The notes: generated by a model not told the origin, from the letters alone. A DNA stretch of 64,000 nt from Desulfofundulus salinus (GCF_003627965.1 NZ_RBWE01000001.1:1537916-1601915); one strand, 5' to 3'; shown: positions 16,001 through 23,729, counted from the stretch's first letter. Numbers and translations are program-made.

Positions 16001-17483
16001 ATGTACAAATGGCAACGCATCAAAGCACTGCATGCCCAGGGGGTCAGCATCAGGAAAATAGCCCGGACACTGGGTGTATCCAGGAATACCGTCAGGAAGT
16101 ACCTTAAAGAGGCCAATCCACCACAATTTAAAGCCAGGAAGTATGATAAACAACTGGACCGGTACCGGGAAGAAATCCAGGCCATGCTCGATAAGGGTTA
16201 TATTGGCACAAGAATACACAAAGAACTGGTTAAAAAAGGCTATAACGGCTCATTGTCCAGTGTACACCGCTATCTGCGGGCGTTTAAAGAAAATGATAAG
16301 GCCGCTAAATTAGCCACCACCCGGGTGGAAACCGGCCCCGGTCGGCAGATGCAGTACGACTGGAAGGAGTGGCTGCTGCCGGTTGATGGAAAATTGATAA
16401 AAATATATATCCACGAAGTAGTCTTATCTTGCAGCCGGATGAAGTATTACGCCTTCTCTTTGAGCATAACCACTGCCGATGTAATCCGCGCCCTTGCTGA
16501 AGCCTTTGTCTTTTTTGGCGGCTATGCCCTGGAGCTGGTGATGGATAATGGTAAGCAAATGGTTATCACCCACCAGAAGGACGATATTGTCCGTTACAAT
16601 GACGATTTTTTGAAGTTCTGCGGGCTATATGGTATCCAGCCATCGGCCTGCGAAAACTACCGTCCCAGGACGAAAGGAAAAGTGGAACGGCCGTTTTACT
16701 ATGTTCAGGAACAGCTGCTGCGTGGCCTGGAGGTGAAGTTTAAATGATTTTGCCGCCAAACTTAGAGATTTCCAGGATGAATACAACAAAAGACCACATA
16801 GCAAGTTGGGCCGGTCACCAGAGCAAATGTTTGAAGAAGAAAAAGCGCATCTTTTAAAAATACCTTCTATCGAGCCGGCTTTACTGCAATTTAAAGAATC
16901 CAGGAAGGTAAGCAATGACGGCTATATTTCCCATGACGGCAATCTTTACCCCGTACCCATGCGCTATTGCACAAAGAAGGTGTGGATAGAAATCATCTAT
17001 GGCCGGCGCATGAAAGTATATGACGAGGCAGGAACACTGCTGGACGAGTTCGATCTTTACCTGCAAAAACAAGCCAGCCGTCCGGTTCACCCCGAACATG
17101 AAGCTATCAATCGTCAATACCAGGAAAAGAAAACCAAAGTTCGCTCCGCCCTGGCCGGGAAGTTCATCAGCACTTTTGGCGAAGCTGGCCGGATGTATCT
17201 GGAAGGGCTGCGCAACCACACAGGTGCAAACCTGTACTGGCATTTAGCAGAAATTCTGCGCTATCAAAACATATATGCCACTGAAGATATTGCGGCAGCC
17301 ATAAAAGAATGCCTGAATATTGGCTCTTATCACAAAAACAGTATTAAAAGGTTGCTGGAGAAGAATGAAATTGCCCCGCTTTCTCTGGATTATGACCCGG
17401 CAAGTCTTAATCTGCCGCCGGTGGAAATCAAACGTGACCTTTCCTGTTATGCCCTGGATGAAAGCGAGGCGGCAATTTCATGA
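16001..17483 (+). pseudogene. istA: IS21 transposase IstA, one-base frameshift
   Basis: The DDE transposase of the element. First part (16001-16747): helix-turn-helix (VSIRKIARTLGVSRNTVRKY) and a catalytic core with the QYDWKEW, VMDNGKQ and GKVERPFYY acidic residues. Second part continues in another frame to 17483. At 16738-16746 the run TTTAAATGA gives a stop; removing one A restores KFNDFAAKLRDFQDEYNKR and continuous similarity. So either a real one-base insertion inactivates it or it is a sequencing error. The final TGA overlaps the istB ATG. Confidence 0.88.
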
Positions 17484-18238
17484 GCAATAAGCTGACCAGT
17501 TACCTGGAAAGCCAGATGCAGGCATTAAAACTCAAAGGAATGCTTACTCACTACCGGGAGATTACAGAAAAGGCGTCTCAAAACAACCTGTCTTATACAG
17601 AATACCTCTCCCTACTCTTCGAAGAGGAATTGAAAAGGAAAAACGATGGAACAGTCAAGACTAAAATTAACAAGGCCCGCTTTCCATTCATCAAAACACT
17701 GGAGGAATTTGACTTTGGCTTTCAGCCGTCATTGCGAGAAAAAGAAATCATCGCCTTAAGTTTTTTGGAATTTATTGAGAAAAAAGAAAACGTGATTTTC
17801 TTAGGCCCGCCTGGAGTCGGTAAGACCCACCTGTCAGTAGCCCTGGGCATTAAGGCATGCATGGCCAAATATCGGGTGGTGTTTATTACCGCCCAGAAAC
17901 TGCTGGAAGAATTAATGCTCAGCGCCAGGGACGGTAGTCTGGCGGACAAGTTGCTGGGCTATTCCCGGCTTAACCTTTTGATCATAGATGAGCTTGGCTA
18001 TATGCCCGTGAGCAAAGAGCAGGCCAACCTTCTCTTCCGTCTGGTCTCCATGCGCTATGAGAAAGGGAGTATTATCTTAACCAGCAACTATAACTTTAAC
18101 GAATGGGGGGAGATATTTTCCGACCAGGTGGTGGCGGCGGCCATAATTGACCGGCTTATCCATCACGCCCGGATATTTTATATCAACGGGACAAGCTACA
18201 GGCTCAAAGGCAAGCTAAAAACAGCAAACAACCGTTAA
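17480..18238 (+). CDS. istB: IS21 helper ATPase IstB
   Basis: AAA+ ATPase that assists IstA in choosing and capturing target DNA. The 252-residue product has the IstB N-terminal helices, Walker A GPPGVGKTHL, Walker B LLIIDELGYMP and a sensor region ILTSNYNFNEWGEIF. Length is normal. It overlaps istA by four bases (ATGA), the standard IS21 arrangement. Intact, unlike istA. Confidence 0.94.
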   Translation: MSNKLTSYLESQMQALKLKGMLTHYREITEKASQNNLSYTEYLSLLFEEELKRKNDGTVKTKINKARFPFIKTLEEFDFGFQPSLREKEIIALSFLEFIEKKENVIFLGPPGVGKTHLSVALGIKACMAKYRVVFITAQKLLEELMLSARDGSLADKLLGYSRLNLLIIDELGYMPVSKEQANLLFRLVSMRYEKGSIILTSNYNFNEWGEIFSDQVVAAAIIDRLIHHARIFYINGTSYRLKGKLKTANNR

Positions 18239-18297
18239 AATGGCAAGCCCATGACCTCATGCTCTTTTGAGCTTGAGCTGAGCTCCCCTTTGAAATG

Positions 18298-18469
18298 CGA
18301 AAATTTTGCCTGCCTTGACAGGTGGAAGCAGCCGGTACAATGGATTGGAGCGAGGCGGTTCCTTACCCCCATCATGCTCCCCATCGCCGTCGCCTCGCCC
18401 GTGTATTCCTGCACCGGCTGCTGCCGGTTCCTGTCAAGGCCGAGCGAAGCGAGCCATGCAAAATTTTCG
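18298..18469. repeat. 172-bp imperfect palindrome in the right end of the IS21 element
   Basis: The outer 12 bases CGAAAATTTTGC (18298-18309) are inverted at 18458-18469, and further inside CCTTGACAGG pairs with CCTGTCAAGG and AGCAGCCGGT with ACCGGCTGCT. The unit can fold into a long stem. No coding content is seen. It may be a small element nested in the insertion sequence or a transcription-blocking structure protecting the element end. Confidence 0.65.
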
Positions 18470-18560
18470 TCTCATCAGGGGGATCAATGCTGGTTATTTT
18501 TGTTCTCCAGTGGGTCAATTTTATTTGCACAAAGTGGGTCAATTCTATTGACAATCAACA

Positions 18561-18688
18561 CGGAAATCGACCACCTGGGCCTTAACCATAAAGAAAACGC
18601 CATTTTTTTGGAGAATGTAAATACGGGAAACATCCGGTTGACGAGGATAACGCTAAAAAATTACTCCGCACCAGTCACTCCCCTCTAA
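18561..18688 (+). pseudogene. 3' end of an unrecognised gene cut by the insertion sequence
   Basis: Joined across the target duplication to the left flank (from 15882), an open frame reads DKNTEIDHLGLNHKENAI and continues about 30 residues to a TAA at 18686. A TGA stands just before the joined part, so no complete gene exists here even without the element. I do not recognise the protein. The sigma-D promoter of hag starts inside its stop codon. Confidence 0.35.
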
Positions 18689-18712
18689 ACCTTCCTCAGG
18701 TCATTCCGAAAA
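18686..18712 (+). promoter_or_regulatory. sigma-D promoter of hag
   Basis: TAAA (18686-18689), exactly 15 bases, then TCCGAAAA (18705-18712), close to the sigma-D consensus TAAA-15-GCCGATAT. Transcription would begin about 95 bases before the flagellin start. It lies 125 bases outside the insertion sequence, which therefore leaves it intact. Confidence 0.75.
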
Positions 18713-18766
18713 TATAATCAGAGGGCGGGTACCGGGCGGCCGACGGTACCGGCGCCTTCGCAAAGC

Positions 18767-18805
18767 CGTCGCCAGGGAAGGCGGCGAGAAAAAATTCAGG
18801 GAGGA
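18767..18805 (+). promoter_or_regulatory. candidate CsrA-binding leader of hag
   Basis: CGTCGCC (18767-18773) and GGCGGCG (18780-18786) form a 7-bp stem (one G-U pair) with loop AGGGAA, which displays the AnGGA core that CsrA binds. A second AGGGA (18798-18802) lies inside the ribosome site AGGGAGGA (18798-18805). This two-site layout resembles the Bacillus hag leader, where CsrA bridges an upstream hairpin and the ribosome site. Together with fliW-csrA nearby, translational control is likely. Confidence 0.65.
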
Positions 18806-18815
18806 ATGAGAAAGC

Positions 18816-20078
18816 ATGATCATCAATCACAACATTGCGGCGCTGAACACGTACAGGCAGCTTTCGGCAAACAATGTTCTGGCCAACAAGTCGCTGGAGA
18901 AGCTCTCCTCGGGCCTGCGTATCGTGCGTGCCGGAGACGACGCGGCGGGCCTGGCCATCAGCGAGAAAATGCGGGCGCAGATTCGGGGCCTGAACATGGC
19001 CGCCAAGAATGCTCAAGACGGTATTTCCCTCATCCAAACTGCCGAAGGTGCATTGAACGAGACACACGCCATTCTGCAGCGGATGCGCGAACTGGCCGTC
19101 CAATCCGCCAGCGATACGAATATCGCATCTGACCGGGCGGAGATCCAAAAAGAAGTCGATCAACTGGCGCAAGAACTTTCCCGTATAGGCAACACCACCG
19201 AATTCAACACGCAGAAGCTCCTTAACGGCACGTTCAAAGGCATCTTCCATATCGGTGCTAATGAAAACCAAAACATTAGTTTGGACATTGCTGACATGCG
19301 CAGCGCGGCCTTGGGTGTATTGGGCGATGTGTATTACCAGGATACGGGAACAGTGGCTAAAGCTACCACTGGTTCGCTTATTCAAGACGGCACTTACACC
19401 GTTTCCTACGATAACGTGAGCGGGAAGTACTTGCTGAAGACGGCATCAGGTACAGTCGTTGCAGAGAGCAACGATGGTACAAGTTACACTGGCAAAGTCT
19501 CTGGAGATTCGATTACCTTTAACGATCCGGTTACAAGTGGCCAGGTGGTAATCAGTGGTACATCGGCAACCGGCATGGCCAAAGTTGACAACAGCGGCCT
19601 CGACGCGGGTGTTTACACGTATGATGGAACAAATAAGGTATTGAAGAATGCGTTGGGTGAAATTGTTGCAACGGAGGATAGTACTACAGCTGGAAAGTTT
19701 CTGGCTCTCGATGGTACTACTGTGCTTTTTACCATTAGTGGTACACTGGCAAACGGCGATACTATCACCGTCGGCGGCATTGATGTATCCTCGCAGACAG
19801 CTGCCAACACTGCGATTGTGGCCATCCAGAAGGCAATAGACCTAGTCTCTGCCGAACGCTCCAAGCTGGGCGCCTACCAGAACCGACTTGAGCACACGAT
19901 CAACAACCTGGGCACTGCTTCCGAAAACCTTTCCGCCGCCGAGTCCCGCATCCGCGACATTGACATGGCCAAGGAAATGATGGAATACACCAAGCTGAGC
20001 ATCCTGCAGCAGGCCGCCACGGCTATGCTCAGTCAAGCCAACCAGCAGCCTCAGATGGTGCTGCAGTTGCTGCGGTAA
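18816..20078 (+). CDS. hag: flagellin
   Basis: Main filament protein. The 420-residue product has the conserved N-terminal D0/D1 helices (MIINHNIAALNTYRQLS; SSGLRIVRAGDDAAGLAISE; 1 to about 150) and C-terminal D1/D0 (YQNRLEHTINNLGTASENLS; ILQQAATAMLSQANQQPQ; about 335 to 420). The central 155-330 region, rich in Gly/Thr/Ser/Asp with repeated TYTVSYD/TSYTGK-like stretches, is the exposed variable domain and a possible glycosylation surface. Sigma-D promoter and CsrA-type leader precede it; a strong terminator follows, so it is a single-gene transcript. Confidence 0.96.
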   Translation: MIINHNIAALNTYRQLSANNVLANKSLEKLSSGLRIVRAGDDAAGLAISEKMRAQIRGLNMAAKNAQDGISLIQTAEGALNETHAILQRMRELAVQSASDTNIASDRAEIQKEVDQLAQELSRIGNTTEFNTQKLLNGTFKGIFHIGANENQNISLDIADMRSAALGVLGDVYYQDTGTVAKATTGSLIQDGTYTVSYDNVSGKYLLKTASGTVVAESNDGTSYTGKVSGDSITFNDPVTSGQVVISGTSATGMAKVDNSGLDAGVYTYDGTNKVLKNALGEIVATEDSTTAGKFLALDGTTVLFTISGTLANGDTITVGGIDVSSQTAANTAIVAIQKAIDLVSAERSKLGAYQNRLEHTINNLGTASENLSAAESRIRDIDMAKEMMEYTKLSILQQAATAMLSQANQQPQMVLQLLR

Positions 20079-20093
20079 GCGGAACTAAGCGGT

Positions 20094-20133
20094 AGGAGCG
20101 GGATGGTATCGCCATCCTGCTCCTGCTTTTTTT
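20094..20133 (+). terminator. terminator of hag
   Basis: AGGAGC/GGATGG pairs with CCATCC/GCTCCT around TATCG, followed by a run of seven T. A textbook intrinsic terminator 16 bases after the flagellin stop. Confidence 0.92.
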
Positions 20134-20198
20134 AATCTTCAGATTGTGTGCAAAATAGCTGTGGCTTAAGTGAAGTTTGACCAGCAAAGGGTGTAAGG

Positions 20199-20235
20199 CC
20201 GGGGTAACCTCGTAAAGCCTTGGGGTAGCGAGGGG
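20199..20235 (+). promoter_or_regulatory. possible RNA switch before the small gene at 20244
   Basis: CCTCG (about 20209-20213) can pair either with CGGGG just upstream, inside an AAGGC/GCCTT stem, or with CGAGG (20229-20233), which holds the ribosome site. The two pairings exclude each other. This could be coincidence in GC-rich DNA; no known riboswitch family is recognised. Confidence 0.25.
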
Positions 20236-20243
20236 TGCACAAT

Positions 20244-20450
20244 ATGGAATATCGTTATAAGTATGAACCTTTTGACTGCGTCGGCGCTCAAAAACCTTTT
20301 AAGTGGATAATGAGGAACCTTAATAAGGGTATTGTTGAGCTTTTCCCTGAGGAAAAAGTTGTCAGGGTGAAAGGAGTTGTATCTCAAGTTTTTTGCACGT
20401 GTACCCAGGAAGAGTGGGAAAAATTGCTACAACGTCTCCAGGAGAAATAG
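20244..20450 (+). CDS. small protein of unknown function
   Basis: A 68-residue product (MEYRYKYEPFDCVGAQKPFK at the start; ends EEWEKLLQRLQEK) with two cysteines close together (VFCTCTQEEW). I do not recognise a family. The ATG follows GAGGGG by eight bases; a GTG at 20235 is an alternative. It lies in the accessory stretch between hag and the toxin-antitoxin pair. A real but small gene is plausible from the ribosome site and even codon use. Confidence 0.5.
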   Translation: MEYRYKYEPFDCVGAQKPFKWIMRNLNKGIVELFPEEKVVRVKGVVSQVFCTCTQEEWEKLLQRLQEK

Positions 20451-20486
20451 GTACTAGCGTGGAACAGATGATGCGCACACTATCTT

Positions 20487-20975
20487 GTGACAAAACTGAC
20501 CAGCGAAGGGGGAGGGCATATACATTGGATTTACGAAACAAACCCGATTTGGGATGAGAACAAGAGTCGTATTATTGGCGGAGCCTCCCAAGGGTGCTTT
20601 AATATCTGCAGCCCACAATTAGGCGCGGCCCTGCCATATAAGTGGTGGAGATTGGAGACAGAAAACAGGGAAATTATTGGCTATGGTTGGCTTAGTAATT
20701 CTGAACGACAGGGCGAGGCTGAAGTTTCAGTTGCAGTTAGCGTAACAGGTAGAGGTTACGGCACCAGGATTCTCCATAACCTCGACAAAGAAGCCAAGAA
20801 GCTTGGGTATACTTGTATTGCTGCAACTGTGAGGCCAGAGAATCCTTGTGCCAGGGATGTTATTACCTGGCTTTTTAAAAATGGGTATAAGGCGGACTGT
20901 TTCCCTGAGGGAAGCCAGGAAGTGGTATTTGAAGCGGGAAAAAAGATTCCAATTTCTATGGTAAAATCGATATAA
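20487..20975 (+). CDS. GNAT-family N-acetyltransferase
   Basis: A 162-residue protein with the acetyl-CoA-binding signature of GNAT enzymes: a beta strand (EAEVSVAVSV), then VTGRGYGTRILHNLDKEAKK (the R/Q-x-x-G-x-G/A loop) and a later NPCARDVITWLFKNGYKAD stretch. The substrate cannot be predicted. The GTG at 20487 has no good ribosome site; a GGGGGAGGG lies 30 bases inside the frame, so translation might begin just after it at a non-standard codon. Possible cargo of the accessory region. Confidence 0.75.
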   Translation: MTKLTSEGGGHIHWIYETNPIWDENKSRIIGGASQGCFNICSPQLGAALPYKWWRLETENREIIGYGWLSNSERQGEAEVSVAVSVTGRGYGTRILHNLDKEAKKLGYTCIAATVRPENPCARDVITWLFKNGYKADCFPEGSQEVVFEAGKKIPISMVKSI

Positions 20976-21046
20976 GGTAGCCGTCAGATCTGACAGGTAT
21001 TGCAATCTTTATTCCCTTTCTCTGTGTTCTGTCCAGCCCAGGCAGG

Positions 21047-21262
21047 ATGAATCACCAAAAATTCTGCGGGCAAACCTGCTGCATTTTGTGCCGAAGGCGC
21101 CCCATAAGGAAGGGAAAAGGCTCCGGGATTGAATGCAGAGCAATCTTGCCGGCACCGGAACGAAAAAGGAGGCTTTATAAGAACCACCAAATGGTGCTTA
21201 ACGAGTATAGACAACAGCGCAAGTTTATAGTTGCCTTCTGGATTTTTCTTAAAAAGTGGTGA
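21047..21262 (+). CDS. small Cys-rich ORF of unknown function
   Basis: Open for 71 codons with a GTCC/CC-rich start (MNHQKFCGQTCCILCRRRPI) and a hydrophobic end (RKFIVAFWIFLKKW). The last part resembles a second short peptide at 22226 (RTFIVDFWAGIFAFLRW). An internal ATG at 21191 with AAAAAGGAGG about 20 bases before it could make a 23-residue peptide instead. Coding status is uncertain; nothing similar is recognised. Confidence 0.3.
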   Translation: MNHQKFCGQTCCILCRRRPIRKGKGSGIECRAILPAPERKRRLYKNHQMVLNEYRQQRKFIVAFWIFLKKW

Positions 21263-21268
21263 ACTTCC

Positions 21269-22201
21269 TTGGCTTTTGCTTCCCTCTTTGCCGGAAAAAT
21301 GCTGGGCGACGGGTATATGAACGTAACCCACAGAGCGCCGCGGTTTTGTTTTATTCATGCACTGGCAGATAAGAGCTACGCCGAGTATTGCTTTCATTTG
21401 TTTGCAAACTATCTGCCTTATGGCCCCAACGGGATGCAGGTTAGAAGTAATTTTGACCGCAGAACGCAGAAGAAGTACGTAAGGGTTTTGTGCCAGTCCA
21501 GGACTTCTCCCCTTTTGGAAAGATTGTATCCCACCTGGTACAAAGGGCGCAAAATAATCCCCATGGATTGGGTTGCCCATAATTTAGAAGCGGATGGGCT
21601 TGCGCTTTGGTTTCAGGATGACGGAAACTTAAAAGAGGGCGGCCGCCGGATAATATTATCCACGGAATCCTATACTCTGGAGGAAAAGTCTTTTCTCAGG
21701 TTCCTGCTGCAAAGTAAATTTAATATTTCTGCAAACATCGATGGACAGGGAAGACTGGACATTTCTTCGCGCCTTGAGGTGCGGAAATTTCAGGCACTGG
21801 TTGAACCGCTGATGCACGCCAGCATGTTCAGGAAAAGTATGGCTGAACAATGGAGGCAATGGGCAATTCAGTGGCAGGAACTTGCCGGAATTCACCGGGG
21901 AACCTGCCGGACATCCATTTATCTGCCCTATGACCTGTATGATCGACTTCGGGGAGAGGGTTATTCCAGTTTGTTGAATAATTTGCTGAGCGAATGGATG
22001 GACAAACAGTGGGTGGAAAACGTGTGTGATGCCGCCAGACGCTACCGCTGGCTGTTAAAACACGAAAAAACCCCAAAGGGTACATATCTGTTGACGCCGC
22101 GATTTCGGCCGGATGTAAAGGGAAGGCTGGATCTGCTGTCCATGGCTACTGGCTTTGAACGTTCGGAACTGGTCATTATTGCGCTGAAAGATAGGTTATA
22201 A
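21269..22201 (+). CDS. free-standing LAGLIDADG homing endonuclease
   Basis: A 310-residue protein with two LAGLIDADG-type motifs: LFAGKMLGDGYM near the start and ADGLALWFQDDGNLKEGG about residue 110, the latter with the acidic DDG seen in this nuclease group. Such enzymes cut long DNA sites and spread their own genes. Here it is not inside a recognisable intron or intein. The C-terminal 100 residues (from RTSIYLPYDLYDRL) look like an extra helical, possibly DNA-binding, domain. The TTG start has only a weak ribosome site. Confidence 0.75.
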   Translation: MAFASLFAGKMLGDGYMNVTHRAPRFCFIHALADKSYAEYCFHLFANYLPYGPNGMQVRSNFDRRTQKKYVRVLCQSRTSPLLERLYPTWYKGRKIIPMDWVAHNLEADGLALWFQDDGNLKEGGRRIILSTESYTLEEKSFLRFLLQSKFNISANIDGQGRLDISSRLEVRKFQALVEPLMHASMFRKSMAEQWRQWAIQWQELAGIHRGTCRTSIYLPYDLYDRLRGEGYSSLLNNLLSEWMDKQWVENVCDAARRYRWLLKHEKTPKGTYLLTPRFRPDVKGRLDLLSMATGFERSELVIIALKDRL

Positions 22202-22225
22202 TTCAAGTCACTGGAATGGTGGACA

Positions 22226-22309
22226 ATGGATAGCCGGGAGAATCGTACGTTTATAGTAGACTTCTGGGCCGGGATTTTTGCTTTCTTGAGGTGGATATCC
22301 TTATTCTAG
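22226..22309 (+). CDS. short hydrophobic peptide ORF
   Basis: ATG to TAG encodes 27 residues (MDSRENRTFIVDFWAGIFAF, then LRWISLF), resembling the end of the small ORF before the endonuclease gene (RKFIVAFWIFLKKW), also at the DNA level. The two copies flank the endonuclease gene. May be a small membrane peptide or part of a repeat; no family is known to me. Confidence 0.3.
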   Translation: MDSRENRTFIVDFWAGIFAFLRWISLF

Positions 22310-22545
22310 CTAATTCGCCATTATTTTCTAAACGGGTTGGCTATTTATTTGTAGACGCGTGGGTACTGGGCCATTTAATTGCCTCTTTTTTAGCCGTAAT
22401 ATTGATCAGGTTTATGGAATTTAGTCCTCTGCGTTATTTTATTCTGGGCTATGCCTTCCTGAGGATGTTTGAAATTATCATCTACCAGGTAAACGTCCTT
22501 TTATTTGATGAGCACAGGGCCAGGGCCCGGAGCAGGGATTATTCC
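22291..22545 (+). pseudogene. truncated membrane protein
   Basis: A frame beginning at GTG 22291 encodes about 85 residues with two to three membrane helices (YLFVDAWVLGHLIASFLAVI; YFILGYAFLRMFEIIIYQVN) followed by LLFDEHRARARSRDYSVRS. After that the sequence continues into a HicB-like relic in another frame, so the protein has lost its C-terminus. Family not recognised. Confidence 0.4.
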
Positions 22546-22565
22546 GTGCGAAGCGGCTGCACACC

Positions 22566-22709
22566 GCCGGTGCCGGAGGAGTCTACAATTCCGAAGTTAT
22601 CCCCGCTTCTCTTCCCTCCGTTATTACTCAAGGTGACACCAGGGAAGAGGCCTTCGCCAATGCCCGCGAAGCAATAGCTTGTTACTTAGAATACGGCCGA
22701 CTGGTATAA
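22566..22709 (+). pseudogene. HicB-type antitoxin remnant
   Basis: In frame with the TAA at 22707, the translation reads EVIPASLPSVITQGDTREEA, then FANAREAIACYLEYGRLV. This is the core of the HicB partial RNase-H fold (usual form PSLPGC-TQGDT-EEAL-NAKEAI). No start codon or HicA toxin is present. A decayed toxin-antitoxin relic. Confidence 0.6.
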
Positions 22710-22715
22710 TTGCGA

Positions 22716-23240
22716 TTATTCAATGTTCTTTTCCAGTTCTTCGATCACACCCGTGATAAATGTCTTGAACTGGTCCATTTTGCTCTTTAAAAGACCCAGG
22801 ATATCGCCCATATTTTCCGCCAGGTGGCACATTTTCAGCCAGCGCAGCTCACCGGCATAGGCATGGCGGAAAAGGTGGCAGAAGCGGCGGTATTCATCCA
22901 GCTCATCCATTAATTCCCTGGATATGACCCCGGGCCGCAGTCCTTCCAGTTCTACGGCCATGCTTCTTAAAAGTTCCCGGTGCCAGTCTCCGGCCTTAAC
23001 CGGCCCGCCGTCGATCTGGCGCGAAATGCGCTCGAACATTGATTCCACACCAGTGTAAAAATGATGCAAATAGGCCGCCATGGCCATCAGATCCCGGTCA
23101 GGCACGGGACCGGTTCTGGCATTCACTTCCTCAAATAATGCCCTGGCTTTACCGGCAATCTGATCAATTGCCCGCAAGTCTTCATTTATTTCCGATATCA
23201 GGCGTTTTAAGCGGGCTATTTTCCTCTCCCTGGCGGTCAT
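22716..23240 (-). CDS. HepT-like ribonuclease toxin
   Basis: A 174-residue helical protein of the HepT (DUF86-type) group. It has the active-site pattern RX4-6HXY as RRFCHLFRHAY, plus FYTGVESMFERISRQIDGG and WHRELLRSMA typical of the family. HepT is an RNase toxin that its MntA partner neutralises, by AMP transfer to the RNase in the systems studied. Its start lies inside the end of the mntA gene (59-base overlap), so the two are co-translated. Appears intact. Confidence 0.85.
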   Translation of the reverse strand: MTARERKIARLKRLISEINEDLRAIDQIAGKARALFEEVNARTGPVPDRDLMAMAAYLHHFYTGVESMFERISRQIDGGPVKAGDWHRELLRSMAVELEGLRPGVISRELMDELDEYRRFCHLFRHAYAGELRWLKMCHLAENMGDILGLLKSKMDQFKTFITGVIEELEKNIE

Positions 23241-23592
23241 ATAAGACGATCCCTTCTTTTTGCACCCGTTCCTTTAATGTTTCCACGGCATTTTCCAGGA
23301 GCACCAGATCCACCGCAAAGGGGCGGGCTATCTCTTCCGCCAGCCCGTAGGCCTTCAGGTATTCCCTTTCCGGGAGGCCGGCCACGGCCAGATCTATGTC
23401 CGAAAACTGATCAAAATCATCCGTGGCCAGGGAGCCGAAAAGGCAGACCTTTGTCACGCCGAACCGGCGGGCAAGCTGCCGGGCTATTTCCCCGGCCTTT
23501 TCCCGGGCCAGGCCTGCTTTTTGCTCCAGCTCTTTTTCTTCCCGGGCCACTTCTTTCAGGTGGCCCTGCAGGTATTTCCGGTAATTGTTCAT
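23182..23592 (-). CDS. MntA-type nucleotidyltransferase antitoxin
   Basis: A 136-residue minimal nucleotidyltransferase. It has the GSX10DXD motif as GSLATDDFDQFSDIDLAV, with a later VDLVLLE acidic residue, and an N-terminal helical extension. In MntA-HepT systems it adenylylates and silences the HepT RNase. The last 20 residues (DRQGEENSPLKTPDIGNK) are encoded in the overlap with the toxin gene. The ATG at 23592 follows AAAGGATG. One of the few intact accessory modules in the window. Confidence 0.85.
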   Translation of the reverse strand: MNNYRKYLQGHLKEVAREEKELEQKAGLAREKAGEIARQLARRFGVTKVCLFGSLATDDFDQFSDIDLAVAGLPEREYLKAYGLAEEIARPFAVDLVLLENAVETLKERVQKEGIVLYDRQGEENSPLKTPDIGNK

Positions 23593-23729
23593 CGTCCCGC
23601 ATCCTTTATAACCCTCTTATTGGCGGCAAAGGTAAATCCCCCCACGCTTCTGCATCCCGGCACTATTATACCAGAAAGTTGAAAAGCATAATAGCCCGGT
23701 TGAGCTGCCGCATTTACGGAAATGCAGAA

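Larger units (their letters stand above)
15900..18560 (+). mobile_element. IS21-family insertion sequence with 8-bp target duplication
   Basis: A 2661-base element with related ends. Left end begins TGTAGATCGTAAAATAGAAT; the right end, read inward on the other strand, begins TGTTGATTGTCAATAGAATT, and both carry a second inner GAC-CCA repeat typical of IS21 ends. It is bounded by a perfect direct repeat CGGAAATC (15892-15899 and 18561-18568). It carries istA (frameshifted) and istB. The 320 bases between istB and the right end are long for the family and hold a separate palindrome. The intact duplication points to a fairly recent insertion. Confidence 0.93.

Noticed and set aside
16738..16746. 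Programmed +1 frameshift in istA
   Set aside because: No slippery codon or downstream structure typical of +1 shifting is visible; a mutation or sequencing error is simpler.
18251..18560. Open frame running from the IS21 element into the flank (18251-18688)
   Set aside because: It crosses the insertion border and the palindrome; only the last part, outside the element, may be a gene relic.
20170..20240. A third GEMM-type riboswitch after hag
   Set aside because: AGCAAAGGG looks slightly like the GEMM core, but the GGGCAAAC, GACGCAAAGCC and GGCAGC parts are absent.
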